From: Fen-1301 sp963786395
GTDB taxonomy: Bacteria; Bacteroidota; Ignavibacteria; Ignavibacteriales; Ignavibacteriaceae
Assembly (NCBI GenBank): GCA_963786395.1
Contig: CAWAZD010000001.1
Coordinates: 248,001-312,000 of the forward strand
Length of the DNA: 64,000 bases
Direction: 5' to 3'
Every line of letters begins with the position of its first letter. The first letter of the stretch is position 1. Made by a program: the position numbers and the translations under genes. The notes beneath the pieces are model-generated. The model was not told where the DNA came from and made no database searches. It saw nothing but the letters and a program-made list of their open reading frames with translations. Below are positions 28,979 through 39,000 of the stretch, in pieces.

Positions 28979-30391
28979 TTAAAGAATAAACTTAGAGAGA
29001 TCTCTGTTTTTAACTATTGCGTCAAGTTTGTCTTTGACCACTTTATCTGTAATAACCACAGTACCTTCAGGGAGTTTATCCGGTACATCAAATAAAATTT
29101 CATCCAGCAGAGTTGTTAATATTGTATGCAGACGTCTTGCGCCGATATTTTCAACCTGCTCATTCACTTCAGTTGCAATCCGTGCAATTTCCCTGATAGA
29201 TCCTTCTGTGAATTCGAGTTTTACACTTTCGGTTTCAAGCAATGCGCAATATTGTTTCAGTAATGCGTTTTGCGGGATTGATAAAATCTTAATGAAGTCA
29301 TCTTCAGTCAGACTTTTTAGTTCAACACGGATAGGGAACCTTCCCTGTAGTTCAGGGATAAGGTCTGATGGTTTGGAAACATGGAATGCACCAGATGCAA
29401 TGAACAGCACATGATCAGTTTTAACAACACCATACTTTGTATTAACATTTGAACCCTCAACAATCGGAAGCAGATCGCGCTGAACACCTTCACGGGATAC
29501 ATCGGGTCCCTGAGACTTTCCGCCTCCGGCTACTTTATCAATTTCATCAATAAATATTATTCCTGAATTTTCAACACGTTCAATTGCTTCTTTCTGAACC
29601 GAGTCCATATCGATCAATTTCTGTGCTTCTTCCTCAGCCATTACTATCCGGGCTTCCTTAATAGAAGTTTTTCTTTTCTTCTTCTTTTTAGGCATTATAT
29701 TGCCCATGATTTCCTGGATATTTATTCCCATATCATCCATACCGAAGGGACCGAGAATCTGCATGCCGGCATTATTTTGCGCGCTAATGTCGAACTCAAT
29801 CAACTTATCATCCATCTCGCCTTTCTTAAGTTTTTCCTTCATCCATTCCCTGGTTTTCTGATTCTGGAATGCTTCGGTATTTTCATTCTCTTTTTCTTCA
29901 ACTACAGCAGAAGAAGGTTTTTTAACAGCAGGAATAAGGATATCAAGGATCCTTTCTTCAGCAAGGTCATTAGCTTTAGATCTTACAGCTTCAGTGCGTT
30001 CAGATTTAACTAAATTAACGGCATAATCGGTAAGATCACGAACCATTGATTCAACATCGCGACCGACATATCCGATTTCAGTAAATTTAGATGCTTCAAC
30101 TTTAATAAAGGGAGCATTAGCAAGCTTTGCAAGTCTGCGTGCAATTTCAGTTTTCCCAACGCCGGTAGGTCCTATAAGGATAATATTATTAGGCAGTATT
30201 TCCTCGCGTAAACCTTCAGGGACCTGCTGTCTTCTCCACCTGTTTCTTAGGGCAATAGCCACAGCGCGTTTTGCGTCATGCTGCCCTACGATATATTTAT
30301 CTAACTCTGTTACAATCTGACTTGGAGTTAGTTCTTTCATTAATCTATTGTACATATTAAAACCGGGTTTATTTTTCAATTGCTTCAACAT
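28979..30391 (-). CDS. hslU: ATP-dependent protease ATPase subunit HslU
   Basis: AAA+ unfoldase that feeds substrates to the HslV peptidase in the cytoplasm. The family opening is LTPSQIVTELDKYIVGQHDAKRAVA, and the Walker A motif is GPTGVGKTEIARRLA. An I-domain insertion (about 130-260) has a run of lysines (PKKKKKRK). Walker B is IIFIDEIDKVA, and the C-terminal sensor-2 region is NIGARRLHTILTTLL. The longest frame starts at 30391, inside the end of hslV. The conserved family start MKELTPSQIV corresponds to the ATG at 30340, or MYNRL at 30355, so the real protein is probably 453-458 residues and the apparent 23-bp overlap with hslV may not be translated. It is encoded directly after hslV, the usual order. 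Confidence 0.97.
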   Translation of the reverse strand: MLKQLKNKPGFNMYNRLMKELTPSQIVTELDKYIVGQHDAKRAVAIALRNRWRRQQVPEGLREEILPNNIILIGPTGVGKTEIARRLAKLANAPFIKVEASKFTEIGYVGRDVESMVRDLTDYAVNLVKSERTEAVRSKANDLAEERILDILIPAVKKPSSAVVEEKENENTEAFQNQKTREWMKEKLKKGEMDDKLIEFDISAQNNAGMQILGPFGMDDMGINIQEIMGNIMPKKKKKRKTSIKEARIVMAEEEAQKLIDMDSVQKEAIERVENSGIIFIDEIDKVAGGGKSQGPDVSREGVQRDLLPIVEGSNVNTKYGVVKTDHVLFIASGAFHVSKPSDLIPELQGRFPIRVELKSLTEDDFIKILSIPQNALLKQYCALLETESVKLEFTEGSIREIARIATEVNEQVENIGARRLHTILTTLLDEILFDVPDKLPEGTVVITDKVVKDKLDAIVKNRDLSKFIL

Positions 30392-30914
30392 TTATTTTAT
30401 TATTAGTATAGATACAGATTTCCGAGGCAGTTTTAAGTGCTTCTTCACAAATTTCTTTAGCCGAGAGTGTGCTGTATTTTATCAGCATTTTAGCAGCAGC
30501 CAGAGCATACATTCCGCCTGAACCGATAGCCACAATTTTATCATCAGGTTCAATTACATCGCCTGTACCGGATATAATGAATGCCTGATCATTTGAGACA
30601 ATAGCAAGCATGGCTTCAAGTTTCCGGAGGTATCGGTCTGTACGCCAATCTTTGGCAAGCTCTACAGCGGAACGGGAGACATTACCCCTGAACTGTTCAA
30701 GTTTTTCCTCGAACCTTTCAACTAGAGTAAATGCATCGGCTGATGCGCCTGCAAATCCACATAATACTTTTCCATTCGCAATTTTTCTGATTTTGAACGC
30801 ATTATGTTTAACTACAGTATTACCCAGAGTTACCTGGCCATCGCCGCCAATTGCAGCCTGACCGTTGTGGATAATTCCAAGGATAGTTGTTGATCTTATT
30901 TTATTTTCTTCCAT
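30369..30914 (-). CDS. hslV: ATP-dependent protease peptidase subunit HslV
   Basis: Threonine peptidase of the HslUV complex, 181 residues as usual for the family. The chain begins MEENKIRS followed by TTILGIIHNGQAAIGGDGQVT. The nucleophile is therefore T9, exposed after removal of an 8-residue propeptide (E. coli HslV loses only the Met). The family motifs KIRKIANGKVLCGFAGASADAF and IGSGGMYALAAA are intact. It precedes hslU on the same strand, so the two are co-transcribed. Confidence 0.97.
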   Translation of the reverse strand: MEENKIRSTTILGIIHNGQAAIGGDGQVTLGNTVVKHNAFKIRKIANGKVLCGFAGASADAFTLVERFEEKLEQFRGNVSRSAVELAKDWRTDRYLRKLEAMLAIVSNDQAFIISGTGDVIEPDDKIVAIGSGGMYALAAAKMLIKYSTLSAKEICEEALKTASEICIYTNNKINVEAIEK

Positions 30915-30953
30915 AAAATCCTTAAAATTAAATTATTAAAGAACAGATTCTTC

Positions 30954-30969
30954 TCCCGACAAGTCGGGA
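30954..30969. repeat. Short inverted repeat, REP-like variant
   Basis: TCCCGAC-AA-GTCGGGA with flanks resembling the dispersed family (CAGAATGACA follows on the plus strand). It lies in the 120-bp gap between the PEMT-like methyltransferase gene and hslV, downstream of the former, and may serve as its transcript end. Confidence 0.6.
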
Positions 30970-31034
30970 TCAGAATGACAAATTCGCTTTTCGAGACAAA
31001 TCATCACTTACTATATAAGACGACTGAGTTGGTA

Positions 31035-31706
31035 TTATGTTTTAATTCCCAATCCGAAAAGCCTGGGAACTGAAGACTGATACTTTTTGTACTGATCTCC
31101 GAACAATAAAACCAGTTTCCTTTCTTCGTAAAAAGAACCTACATAAAAGTACGCAATTATAAATATTAAGAAAACAAGATAGAATAGGTCCATAGATGGT
31201 CGAAATATTAAAAAAAGGATTGTAAACAAATATAAAGGGTGGCGTACAACCTTGTATGGTCCTTCAATTCTGAGAGTAAGTTTTTCATCGGGAGCATCGG
31301 CTTCATTTGAATCAGTTGGTTTGGTCAAGTCCGCAGATTTTTCCGCAGGTAAGTATTTTGAGGATCTCCATCTGGCAATCTGTTTTAATCCCAGAAATTC
31401 AGTCGCGGAAAAATACTTGAAAGTCCAGATTATTCCAGCAAGAGCAAGGAACTGCGGGATAAGTATCAGAATATCATAAGGATTTGGAAGATCGTAAAGT
31501 TCAAAATCAGGACGGGGAAGAATTTCAAACATATACCAGAACATCAATAGGAATAAAATATTATAAGCCAGGCGGTAGAACGGCATCAGTTTACTGAATT
31601 TTGATGCGAAAGAATATTTAACTTTGAGTGAAGCCAGTAATGAATGAAGGAATGCAAAAAGGACGAAAGCAGCTATATCTATTATAAGATAAGACGCATT
31701 CCTCAT
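31035..31706 (-). CDS. PEMT/ICMT-like integral membrane methyltransferase
   Basis: Predicted 223-residue inner-membrane protein with about five to six hydrophobic helices. It resembles the isoprenylcysteine carboxyl methyltransferase / phospholipid methyltransferase (PEMT) fold and NnrU-like proteins. The C-terminal SAM-binding pattern is clear: EGPYKVVRHPLYLFTILFL and then YEERKLVLLFGDQYKKYQ followed by VPRLFGLG. The substrate in bacteria is usually unknown. A charged insert (about 108-140, rich in Asp/Lys/Ala) separates two helices and looks like a cytoplasmic loop. Its ATG overlaps the rpoN stop by 4 bp (ATGA), so it is translationally coupled to rpoN. A functional link between the two is not established. 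Confidence 0.82.
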   Translation of the reverse strand: MRNASYLIIDIAAFVLFAFLHSLLASLKVKYSFASKFSKLMPFYRLAYNILFLLMFWYMFEILPRPDFELYDLPNPYDILILIPQFLALAGIIWTFKYFSATEFLGLKQIARWRSSKYLPAEKSADLTKPTDSNEADAPDEKLTLRIEGPYKVVRHPLYLFTILFLIFRPSMDLFYLVFLIFIIAYFYVGSFYEERKLVLLFGDQYKKYQSSVPRLFGLGIKT

Positions 31707-33169
31707 AATTCTCTTCTTAGCCGTGCGATGGGAAGTTTAAGCTGTTCACGGTATTTAGCTACGGTTCTTCGGGCTATATGAATTCCCTCTTCATTAAGCA
31801 TTTCAGCAAGGCGGTCATCGCTGAGAGGGTTATTCTTATCTTCTGCTTCTATAATTTCTTTAAGACGTTCTTTAATGTGTTTGTTCGAAACCTCTTCACC
31901 GGAATCGGTAGTAAGTCCTTCACTAAAGAAATATTTAAGTTCATGCACACCCATTGGTGACTGCACATATTTTCCATTGACCACACGGCTGATTGTGGAG
32001 ATATCCATCATTATTTCTTCTGCAATATCTTTGTAGATCATGGGTCTAAGAAATTTAGGCCCCCTTTCAAAAAACTCATATTGTTTTTCTACAATTGCCT
32101 GCATTATTTTCATTAAGGTTTCACGTCTCTGCTGAATACACGCAATAAACCATTTAGCCGATTCAAACTTCTCTCTCAGAAATTTATAAGTATCTTTTTC
32201 TCTTTCGTTTTTCTTTCCTTTTTTATTCTGGTGGAACATTTCGAGATAACTTTTATTCAGTGTAACTGAGGGAACGCTTTTATCGTTCAGAGTAATAATA
32301 AAATTATCATCTATCCTTTCAATCACAAAGTCAGGGGTAATCTGGTTCATTTCCTGGGAGGCGATATTTCCTTCACCGGGTTTAGGGTTAAGATTCTGAA
32401 TAAGGTCAATAACAGCTTTGAGAGTTTCGTTGGTAAGATTCATCTTAAGCATAATAGAATCATACCTGCGTTTGGTAAAATCATCAAAATGTTTATTAAT
32501 CAATTCCTCAGCAAGGAATGTATAATAGGCATCATGTTTAATATGCTTCAATTGAATCAGTAGGCATTCCTGAAGAGACCTTGCGGCTATACCAATAGGG
32601 TCGAAAGTCTGAATTTGTCTAAGAAGTCTTTCTGCTTTATCAAGGGGGATTTCAATATGCACGAACATAGAGAGTTCATTGAGGATTTCAGGGATAGAAC
32701 GTTTAAGATAGCCGTCATCGTCAAGATTGCCGATTATTTCCTGACCAAGCAGGTAATAATCTTCATCAAGTTCCAGGAGTGATAACTGTTCTTCAAGATG
32801 ATCGGAAAGAGAGATGCGGTTTGGTGCCAGGGGTTGGTAACTATCATCATCGGCAGATTTATTAACACGATCCGCCTCAAAGTCAACATCATTCATAAAA
32901 TCTTCGAGCTCAAACTCTTCTTTATCTTTATCCTTTGTTTCTTCATCAACCTGCTCATCAGTCTTTTCTTTTTCTTCAGAATCCTGGATATCCACCTCTT
33001 CTTCATTAACCTCTTCAAGAATAGGATTTATTTCCATTTCAGTTTTTATACGCTGTTCAAGTGCAAGGGTATTTAGCTGAAGCAGTTTCTGATATTGAAT
33101 CTGTTGAGGTGAGAGACGCTGCTGCTGGGACATTTTCTGACTGAGAGTTAGCATATCATTTTCCGACAC
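31703..33169 (-). CDS. rpoN: RNA polymerase sigma-54 factor
   Basis: Alternative sigma factor that directs RNA polymerase to -24/-12 promoters and needs AAA+ activators. An N-terminal activator-interacting region (about 5-50, glutamine- and leucine-rich, QKMSQQQRLSPQQIQYQKLL) is followed by a strongly acidic linker (about 55-115), the core-binding region, and the DNA-binding region ending with the RpoN box ARRTVAKYREQL near the C-terminus. The longest frame starts with GTG at 33169. The ATG at 33154 is likelier: it lies one base after the stop of the upstream DUF3109 gene, with GGAA upstream, and gives 483 residues. No sigma-54 activator is encoded in the window. It is the middle gene of a tightly packed three-gene operon. 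Confidence 0.96.
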   Translation of the reverse strand: MSENDMLTLSQKMSQQQRLSPQQIQYQKLLQLNTLALEQRIKTEMEINPILEEVNEEEVDIQDSEEKEKTDEQVDEETKDKDKEEFELEDFMNDVDFEADRVNKSADDDSYQPLAPNRISLSDHLEEQLSLLELDEDYYLLGQEIIGNLDDDGYLKRSIPEILNELSMFVHIEIPLDKAERLLRQIQTFDPIGIAARSLQECLLIQLKHIKHDAYYTFLAEELINKHFDDFTKRRYDSIMLKMNLTNETLKAVIDLIQNLNPKPGEGNIASQEMNQITPDFVIERIDDNFIITLNDKSVPSVTLNKSYLEMFHQNKKGKKNEREKDTYKFLREKFESAKWFIACIQQRRETLMKIMQAIVEKQYEFFERGPKFLRPMIYKDIAEEIMMDISTISRVVNGKYVQSPMGVHELKYFFSEGLTTDSGEEVSNKHIKERLKEIIEAEDKNNPLSDDRLAEMLNEEGIHIARRTVAKYREQLKLPIARLRREL

Positions 33170-33725
33170 TTTCCATTAAAGATGAATACCATGAAGATCC
33201 ATATAGTCTAATTAGTGAATCCTTACAAAATTCCGCAATAGTTTTTTTTTCGTTTTCCCCCTTAAGCAAAGCAGGGGCACACTGTGTGAATTTTTCATAT
33301 TTAAGAACATCTCCGCCAAACTTAGAAACCCTGATCGGAAATAAATGGCAGGAGACAGGTTTACGGAAATCAACTTTCCCTTCGTAAAAAGCCTTTTCTA
33401 TTCCGCATTTAGCCACAGAATTATCATAATAAACAAAAACACATTCCCTTTTATTAATGGATCTGGTCATCAATTCGCCGTCAACATTCATGTGGAAACC
33501 CTTTTTGTTTATTTCGGCTGCATGTTCAGCCGGTAGATAAGGTAAAACCTCTGGAAGGATATCCTCAATAATCTGGATTTCCTCTTCCAGCAGGGGAGCG
33601 CCAAATTCAGATTCAAGCGTGCAGCAGGCACCCTTGCATTTTTCCAGGTCACATGAAAAGCAGGTTTCCATGATTTCGGGGCGAACTAGTATGTTTTCGA
33701 CTGAAATAAAGTTGTTTTCGTACAT
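33156..33725 (-). CDS. DUF3109 family cysteine-rich protein
   Basis: Predicted 189-residue soluble protein of the DUF3109 family, common in Bacteroidota. It has a cysteine cluster near the N-terminus (CFSCDLEKCKGACC), and further cysteines in RECVFVYY, CGIEKAFYEGKVDFRKP, SCHLFPIR and CAPALL. The spacing suggests a bound metal or Fe-S cluster (inference from sequence; the family's biochemical role is unknown to me). The gene ends inside the longest reading of rpoN and one base before its preferred ATG, so the two are co-expressed. Confidence 0.88.
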   Translation of the reverse strand: MYENNFISVENILVRPEIMETCFSCDLEKCKGACCTLESEFGAPLLEEEIQIIEDILPEVLPYLPAEHAAEINKKGFHMNVDGELMTRSINKRECVFVYYDNSVAKCGIEKAFYEGKVDFRKPVSCHLFPIRVSKFGGDVLKYEKFTQCAPALLKGENEKKTIAEFCKDSLIRLYGSSWYSSLMESVGK

Positions 33726-33863
33726 TGGAATAATTTTTGACGTAAAATAACAAATTTATATGGTAATTGAAAAATCTTATTATCATTTTCAATTAATGTA
33801 GTATTATTACAGATGGAATTTCGGCAAAAACAGAACCTTTAAATATATTAAAAAAGATTAATC

Positions 33864-34976
33864 ATGGAAAATATAAAGAAAAAGATCCTTCTTATTGACG
33901 ATGTTGAGGAAAATCTTACAGTATTAAGGGAAAGACTTGAAAAAGAAGGGTACGAAACAATAAGTGCCTTAGACGGACAATCAGGCATACAACTTGCCAT
34001 CCATGAACTTCCCGATTTGATATTATGTGATATAATGATGCCGCACATGGATGGATATGAAGTGATGGATATTCTTCACAAAAATCCATACACAAACACC
34101 ATCCCGTTAATATATCTAACTGCAAAAACTGAACCTAAAGACTTTCGTACCGGTATGCAGCTTGGCGCCGATGATTATTTAACCAAACCATTTAACAGCA
34201 AAGAACTTATTAAGGCTGTTGAGACAAGACTTGCGAGAAAGGAAGTATTTGATTCCCGGACTGATGAAATAACAAGCAGCATATCTTACTCACTGCCGCA
34301 TGAGCTGCAGACACCATTAACAATTATCACCGGGTTCACTCAATTACTTATTGAAGATTACTCCCAAATTGAAAGAAGCAAGATACATGAGATTGCTGTG
34401 GATATTCAGGGTGCCGCAAAAAAGCTGACCAAGCTTGTGCAGAAAATATTGTTCTCAACAAAACTTGATCTGTTATTTACGAATACGGATAAACTGCGGG
34501 AATTAAGAACGCATGTAGTAAACAATCCTAAAAAGATAATTACCGATGTTGTAATGAAGGCAGGGAAAGAATACGAACGTGTGGACGATATTGTGTTTGA
34601 AGTTGACGACGCCAAATTAAAGTTTTCTGAGTCATATCTGAAAAGTGTAATAACAGAGCTGTCAGACAACGCAATGAAGTTTTCTGAGAAAGGCAGCAGG
34701 ATCCAGATTACCGGTGTACAAAATGAAAACGAGTATTCGGTTTATGTAATTGATAACGGCAGGGGGATGTCTGATAAGCAGATTTCCATGCTTGGAGAAT
34801 TCATGCAGTTTGAGAGGAAGAATTACGAGCAGAGCGGAGCAGGACTGGGGTTATCTATAGTTAAGAAAATTGTGGAAATCTTTAATAGTGAAGTTCACAT
34901 CGAAAGCATTCCGGAAAAGCAGACAATGGTAAGAGTAACAATAGGATCAATACCCGATGTTAACGCTGAAGAATAA
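33864..34976 (+). CDS. Receiver-histidine kinase hybrid
   Basis: Predicted 370-residue cytoplasmic protein. An N-terminal receiver domain (about 5-125) has ILLIDDVEEN, the phospho-acceptor D56 in LILCDIMMPHMDGYEV and the Lys in YLTKPF. A histidine kinase module follows, with H146 in LPHELQTPLTIITG and an HATPase region (ELSDNAMKFSEKG, VIDNGRGMS, AGLGLSIVKKI). An insert of about 40 residues between the two kinase helices (about 195-230) is unusual in length. The receiver at the front suggests that phosphorylation by another kinase gates this one. It overlaps the following dehydrogenase gene by 20 bp when the latter's longest frame is used. Confidence 0.92.
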   Translation: MENIKKKILLIDDVEENLTVLRERLEKEGYETISALDGQSGIQLAIHELPDLILCDIMMPHMDGYEVMDILHKNPYTNTIPLIYLTAKTEPKDFRTGMQLGADDYLTKPFNSKELIKAVETRLARKEVFDSRTDEITSSISYSLPHELQTPLTIITGFTQLLIEDYSQIERSKIHEIAVDIQGAAKKLTKLVQKILFSTKLDLLFTNTDKLRELRTHVVNNPKKIITDVVMKAGKEYERVDDIVFEVDDAKLKFSESYLKSVITELSDNAMKFSEKGSRIQITGVQNENEYSVYVIDNGRGMSDKQISMLGEFMQFERKNYEQSGAGLGLSIVKKIVEIFNSEVHIESIPEKQTMVRVTIGSIPDVNAEE

Positions 34977-35718
34977 AAAAGTATTTCTTACTGGCGCCTC
35001 AAGCGGGATAGGATATGCGCTTGCTAAAAAACTTGTGGATGAGGGGTGCATAGTATCCGTTGCAGCCAGGCGGATTGACAGACTCCGCGAGCTGTCGTTT
35101 GAACTCAAAGGGTCACCGGGTAAGATACATGCATATCAATGCGATATTACTGACATCGAAAGAGTGAAAGAAGTTACCTCGGAGATAGTAAATATTACCG
35201 GTGGAATTGATATAGCTATTTTGAATTCGGGGATTGGCAGACCGGAGGGAGTAGACAAATACAGCTCTGAATATGCGTCTGAAATATTCGGTGTAAATGT
35301 AATTGGGATGATAAACTGTATAGAAGTATTGCTGCCGCTGTTTATAAAGCAGAAGAAAGGAGTTATAGCCGGTGTTTCAAGTTTAGCCGATAACCGCGGA
35401 TACAGGGGCAGCGGATTTTATTGCGCAAGCAAGGCAGCCGCCACTACACTGCTTGAAAGTCTGAGGTTGGAGATGAAGAAATACGGAGTAAATGTAGTCA
35501 CAATAAAACCGGGATTTGTAAAGAGCGAAATGACAGCCAAAAACAAGTTCAATATGCCGTTTTTGATAAATGCTGATAGAGCTGCTGAATATATTGTAAG
35601 GGGGTTAGAAAAAGAGAAGAGAATAATACAATTCCCACTACCTACAGTAATAGGCGCTAAGATTATTGGTTTACTTCCGGGTAGCTTATATGAATATCTC
35701 GAAAAGGGAAGAGGATAA
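34957..35718 (+). CDS. Short-chain dehydrogenase/reductase
   Basis: Predicted 253-residue NAD(P)-dependent oxidoreductase of the SDR family. It has a Rossmann glycine motif GASSGIGYALA (residues about 14-24), NSGIGRPEG in place of the usual NNAG, catalytic Ser in GVSSLAD and the Tyr-Lys pair in GFYCASKAAA. A basic cluster (AARRIDRLREL) after the second strand suggests NADP(H). The C-terminus (LLPGSLYEYLEKGRG) resembles membrane-associated SDRs of lipid metabolism. The substrate is unknown. The start overlaps the end of the receiver-kinase gene. Confidence 0.92.
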   Translation: MLTLKNKKVFLTGASSGIGYALAKKLVDEGCIVSVAARRIDRLRELSFELKGSPGKIHAYQCDITDIERVKEVTSEIVNITGGIDIAILNSGIGRPEGVDKYSSEYASEIFGVNVIGMINCIEVLLPLFIKQKKGVIAGVSSLADNRGYRGSGFYCASKAAATTLLESLRLEMKKYGVNVVTIKPGFVKSEMTAKNKFNMPFLINADRAAEYIVRGLEKEKRIIQFPLPTVIGAKIIGLLPGSLYEYLEKGRG

Positions 35719-36029
35719 GCAAGTTAAAAGGTAAAAGTAAAAAGGGGAACACTTCAACAAATTGAAATTTTCCAGGTTTCCCGGTCCATTCCTGTATTTA
35801 GCAAGCAACAAGCATGTAACATGCATACTACATGTAGGTAAGACATTAAGCGATGAAAAGCGATAGTAAGCGATGTTTAGCGATGCGGAATCTGCGGTTG
35901 GTCATAGCATTAAACTATAATTTTTGATCAGAAATTATAATAAAATAATATTTAATTATCAAGAGTGCATGCTTTACTATTTAGTAAATCTTCAATAAAT
36001 TAATATCAGGTTTTTAGCGGAGATTTATT
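35719..36029. other. Intergenic region with phased 10-bp repeats
   Basis: 311 bp without a gene. It contains a run of near-palindromic ACATGC/ACATGT words (about 35815-35835), four copies of AAGCGAT at an exact 10-bp period (35848-35884), and then AT-rich sequence leading to a GGAG ribosome site before the ATG at 36030. I see no RNA gene or open frame in it. Confidence 0.7.
35848..35884. repeat. Helically phased tandem repeat AAGCGATNNN x4
   Basis: AAGCGAT at 35848, 35858 and 35868 and TAGCGAT at 35878: four copies at a strict 10-bp period with variable fill (GAA, AGT, GTT). The strict period places each copy on the same face of the helix. Confidence 0.85.
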
Positions 36030-39000
36030 ATGAGTAAATTCTTTCTGATATTTTCCTTTTATTTTATTACTACTTTCGCGTCACCAAATGACACGTGCAT
36101 AATATTTACCGAGGTCATGTTCTACGCTGTTTCCGGTAACAATGAATTTGTTGAACTCTATAACAGGAGTGAAACAAAAACAATAGACCTTCGGAATTTC
36201 TCAATTAAATATTATACAAGTAAATCCGACACAATTATTTCAGCAGGGTATGGAACACTACTGCCACCAAAATCCTACGCTGTTATTTTTGAAGGGGATT
36301 ATGATTTTTCATCAGGACTCTATAAAAATATTGTTCCGCCTTCGGCAGTAAAGATGAAGATTTCCGATAATGCTTTCGGATCGAATGGAATGTCAAACAC
36401 ATCTAACCGTCCAATCTGGCTGATAAATGCCGCAAATGATACCATTGATAGGTACACTTATTCTGCCAATAACAAGTTAGGTTATTCTGATGAAAAGATT
36501 TATATGAATAAGGATACTAATGCAGTTAATTGGAGAAACAGTGTAAAATATCTTGGTACTCCAGGTTATAAAAATTCTGTTGTTCCCTCAGGTAATGATT
36601 TAATGATTGCAGCATTCAGTTCAACACCCAATGTAATTTCCGGAGAGAATGCCGGACTGAATATTAAAATTATTAATGCGGGAACAAATAATTCTTCAGG
36701 ATACACTTTAAATATTTACAACGACATTGATAAAGATTCGATAACAGAGTCAGGTGAGCGGATAATATCGCAGACTGAAAATGGAATATTCTCAGCGGAC
36801 AGTATTTCTATCACCCTGTCTACAACAAATTATTTGCAGGGGAGAAATTATTTTATAGCTGAACTCAGTTACCCACCGGATGAGGATGTCACCAACAACA
36901 TTGCATTTACAAATTTTAATGTTGGTACATCAGGGAATAAAGTTAATGATATAATTGTAAACGAAATAATGTATGCTCCCCATTCACCGGAACCTGAATG
37001 GTTTGAACTTTATAATAGGACTACAACTCCAATCAATTTTAAAAACTGGACTATAACGGATATTTATACCACTCCTTCAACAGTAAAGATAAATACTGAT
37101 ATTACTTTACAAGGTAAATCATTTCTTATAATTGCCAGAGATTCCGCTATATATAATTCCCACCGTTATATACCTTCTCCTTTATTGTTTATGAGCATAC
37201 CTGCATTAAATAATGATGCTGACGGGATAGTAATTAAAGATGGTAATGGAATCATAATTGATTCAGTACAATATGATCAGTCATGGGGAGGTAATGATGG
37301 ATACTCGCTTGAGAGGATTTCTCCTGACGCCGGTTCGTTAGTAAAACAAAATTGGGGGACAAGCAGAGATATTGAAAAAAGCACGCCCGGCAGGACAAAT
37401 AGTCTTACTGAAAAAGAGTACGATCTGTCTGTTGCCGGGATATTCACAGATCCAAGGTTTCCGGTTGCGGGGAATAATATTACAATCTCTGCAACAATTA
37501 AAAATAATGGCACATCCAATGCGAACAATTTTATTGTGGAGTTTTATTATAAGTATGCAAATGAGGATTGGGAACTAAAGTATACTACAAATAATATGAA
37601 TCTAATTTCCGGGGATTCCATCAGTATTTTATCTGATCAGAAAATAATTAACCTTCAGAGTAAATATTCAATTTCAGTTCATGTGTTGTACCCGGCTGAT
37701 CAGGATACATTAAACAATTATTTTGAATTGAGTGTGGAACCGGGTGCTGTTGCGGGTTCGGTGATTATAAATGAAATTATGTATGACCCTGACAAGGATG
37801 AACCGGAATGGGTTGAACTTAAAAACATATCACCAGATATTATTAACCTGAAGGATTGGTCTATTAGTGATATACTCACTTATCCCACTAAAGATGTTAT
37901 TACTGATCAGGATCTTTTTCTTTCTCCTGGTAGTTTGTTTATTGCTGCAAGAGATTCGTCCTTTTATTTCATTCATCCTGAATTATCCTCTCAGATAAAA
38001 GTTGTATTGTTCGGTTCTTTAGGAAATACAACGGATGGAATAATGGTTTATGATTACAGAGATGGGGTAATTGACTCTATAATGTACAAATCATCTTGGG
38101 GGCATAGGAAGGGTTATTCGATAGAAAGGATATCAGATAAAAAAAGCTCAACCGACAGTTCTAATTGGGTAATTTCATTGAGCAGAGAAAAATCAACACC
38201 CGGTAAAGAGAATTCAGTAGTCAATATTCCTGACGGTAATAGAAATGATCTGGTAATAAACGAAATAATGTTTGATCCCGCTATCGGGAATAATGAATTT
38301 ATTGAGTTCATAAACCTGAAAAAGGATTCTGCAAATATCGGCGGCTGGAGGATAGAGGATCAACATGCAAATAAATATGTGTTATCAGATTCGAATTTTG
38401 TAATTGGACCGGGGACATATTTTTTACTCGTGGCAGATTCATCCGTATTAAAAGGATATAATCTTTATGATTATAGGAATAAATCTGTACTGAATGTTTC
38501 TGATTTAGGTCTAACAGCAGAAGAAATGATCTTATTAAAAGATCTCAGGGGAAATGTTATTGATTCAGTCTATTATTCTGATAAATGGCATAATAAGAAT
38601 TTCATCAATACGAAGGGACGTTCACTGGAGAGAATAAATCCATATTTAGAAAGTAATGATCAATACAACTGGAACACTTGCGTTGATCCTAAAGGCGCAA
38701 CACCTGGAGCTAAGAATAGTATTTATACAAAGAATGAATCCCCGGCTTCCGGAATTTCTGTAAAGCCTAATCCATTTTCTCCTGATAATGACGGATTTGA
38801 AGACTGCACAATTATAAGTTATTCTTTACAAATTCCTGTTTCACAGGTTAATATTAAAATATTTGACAGTCATGGAAGACTTGTAAGAGTCCTTTCAAAT
38901 AATATGGCTTCCGGGAAAACAGGTTCTATAATATTTGACGGTCTGGGGGATGACAGGATGCCTTTACGCATAGGAATATATATCATTTTCCTTGAAGCAC

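Noticed and set aside
29028..29414. 128-codon frame antisense to hslU
   Set aside because: The HslU frame is unambiguous; serine-rich composition of the antisense is typical of shadow frames.
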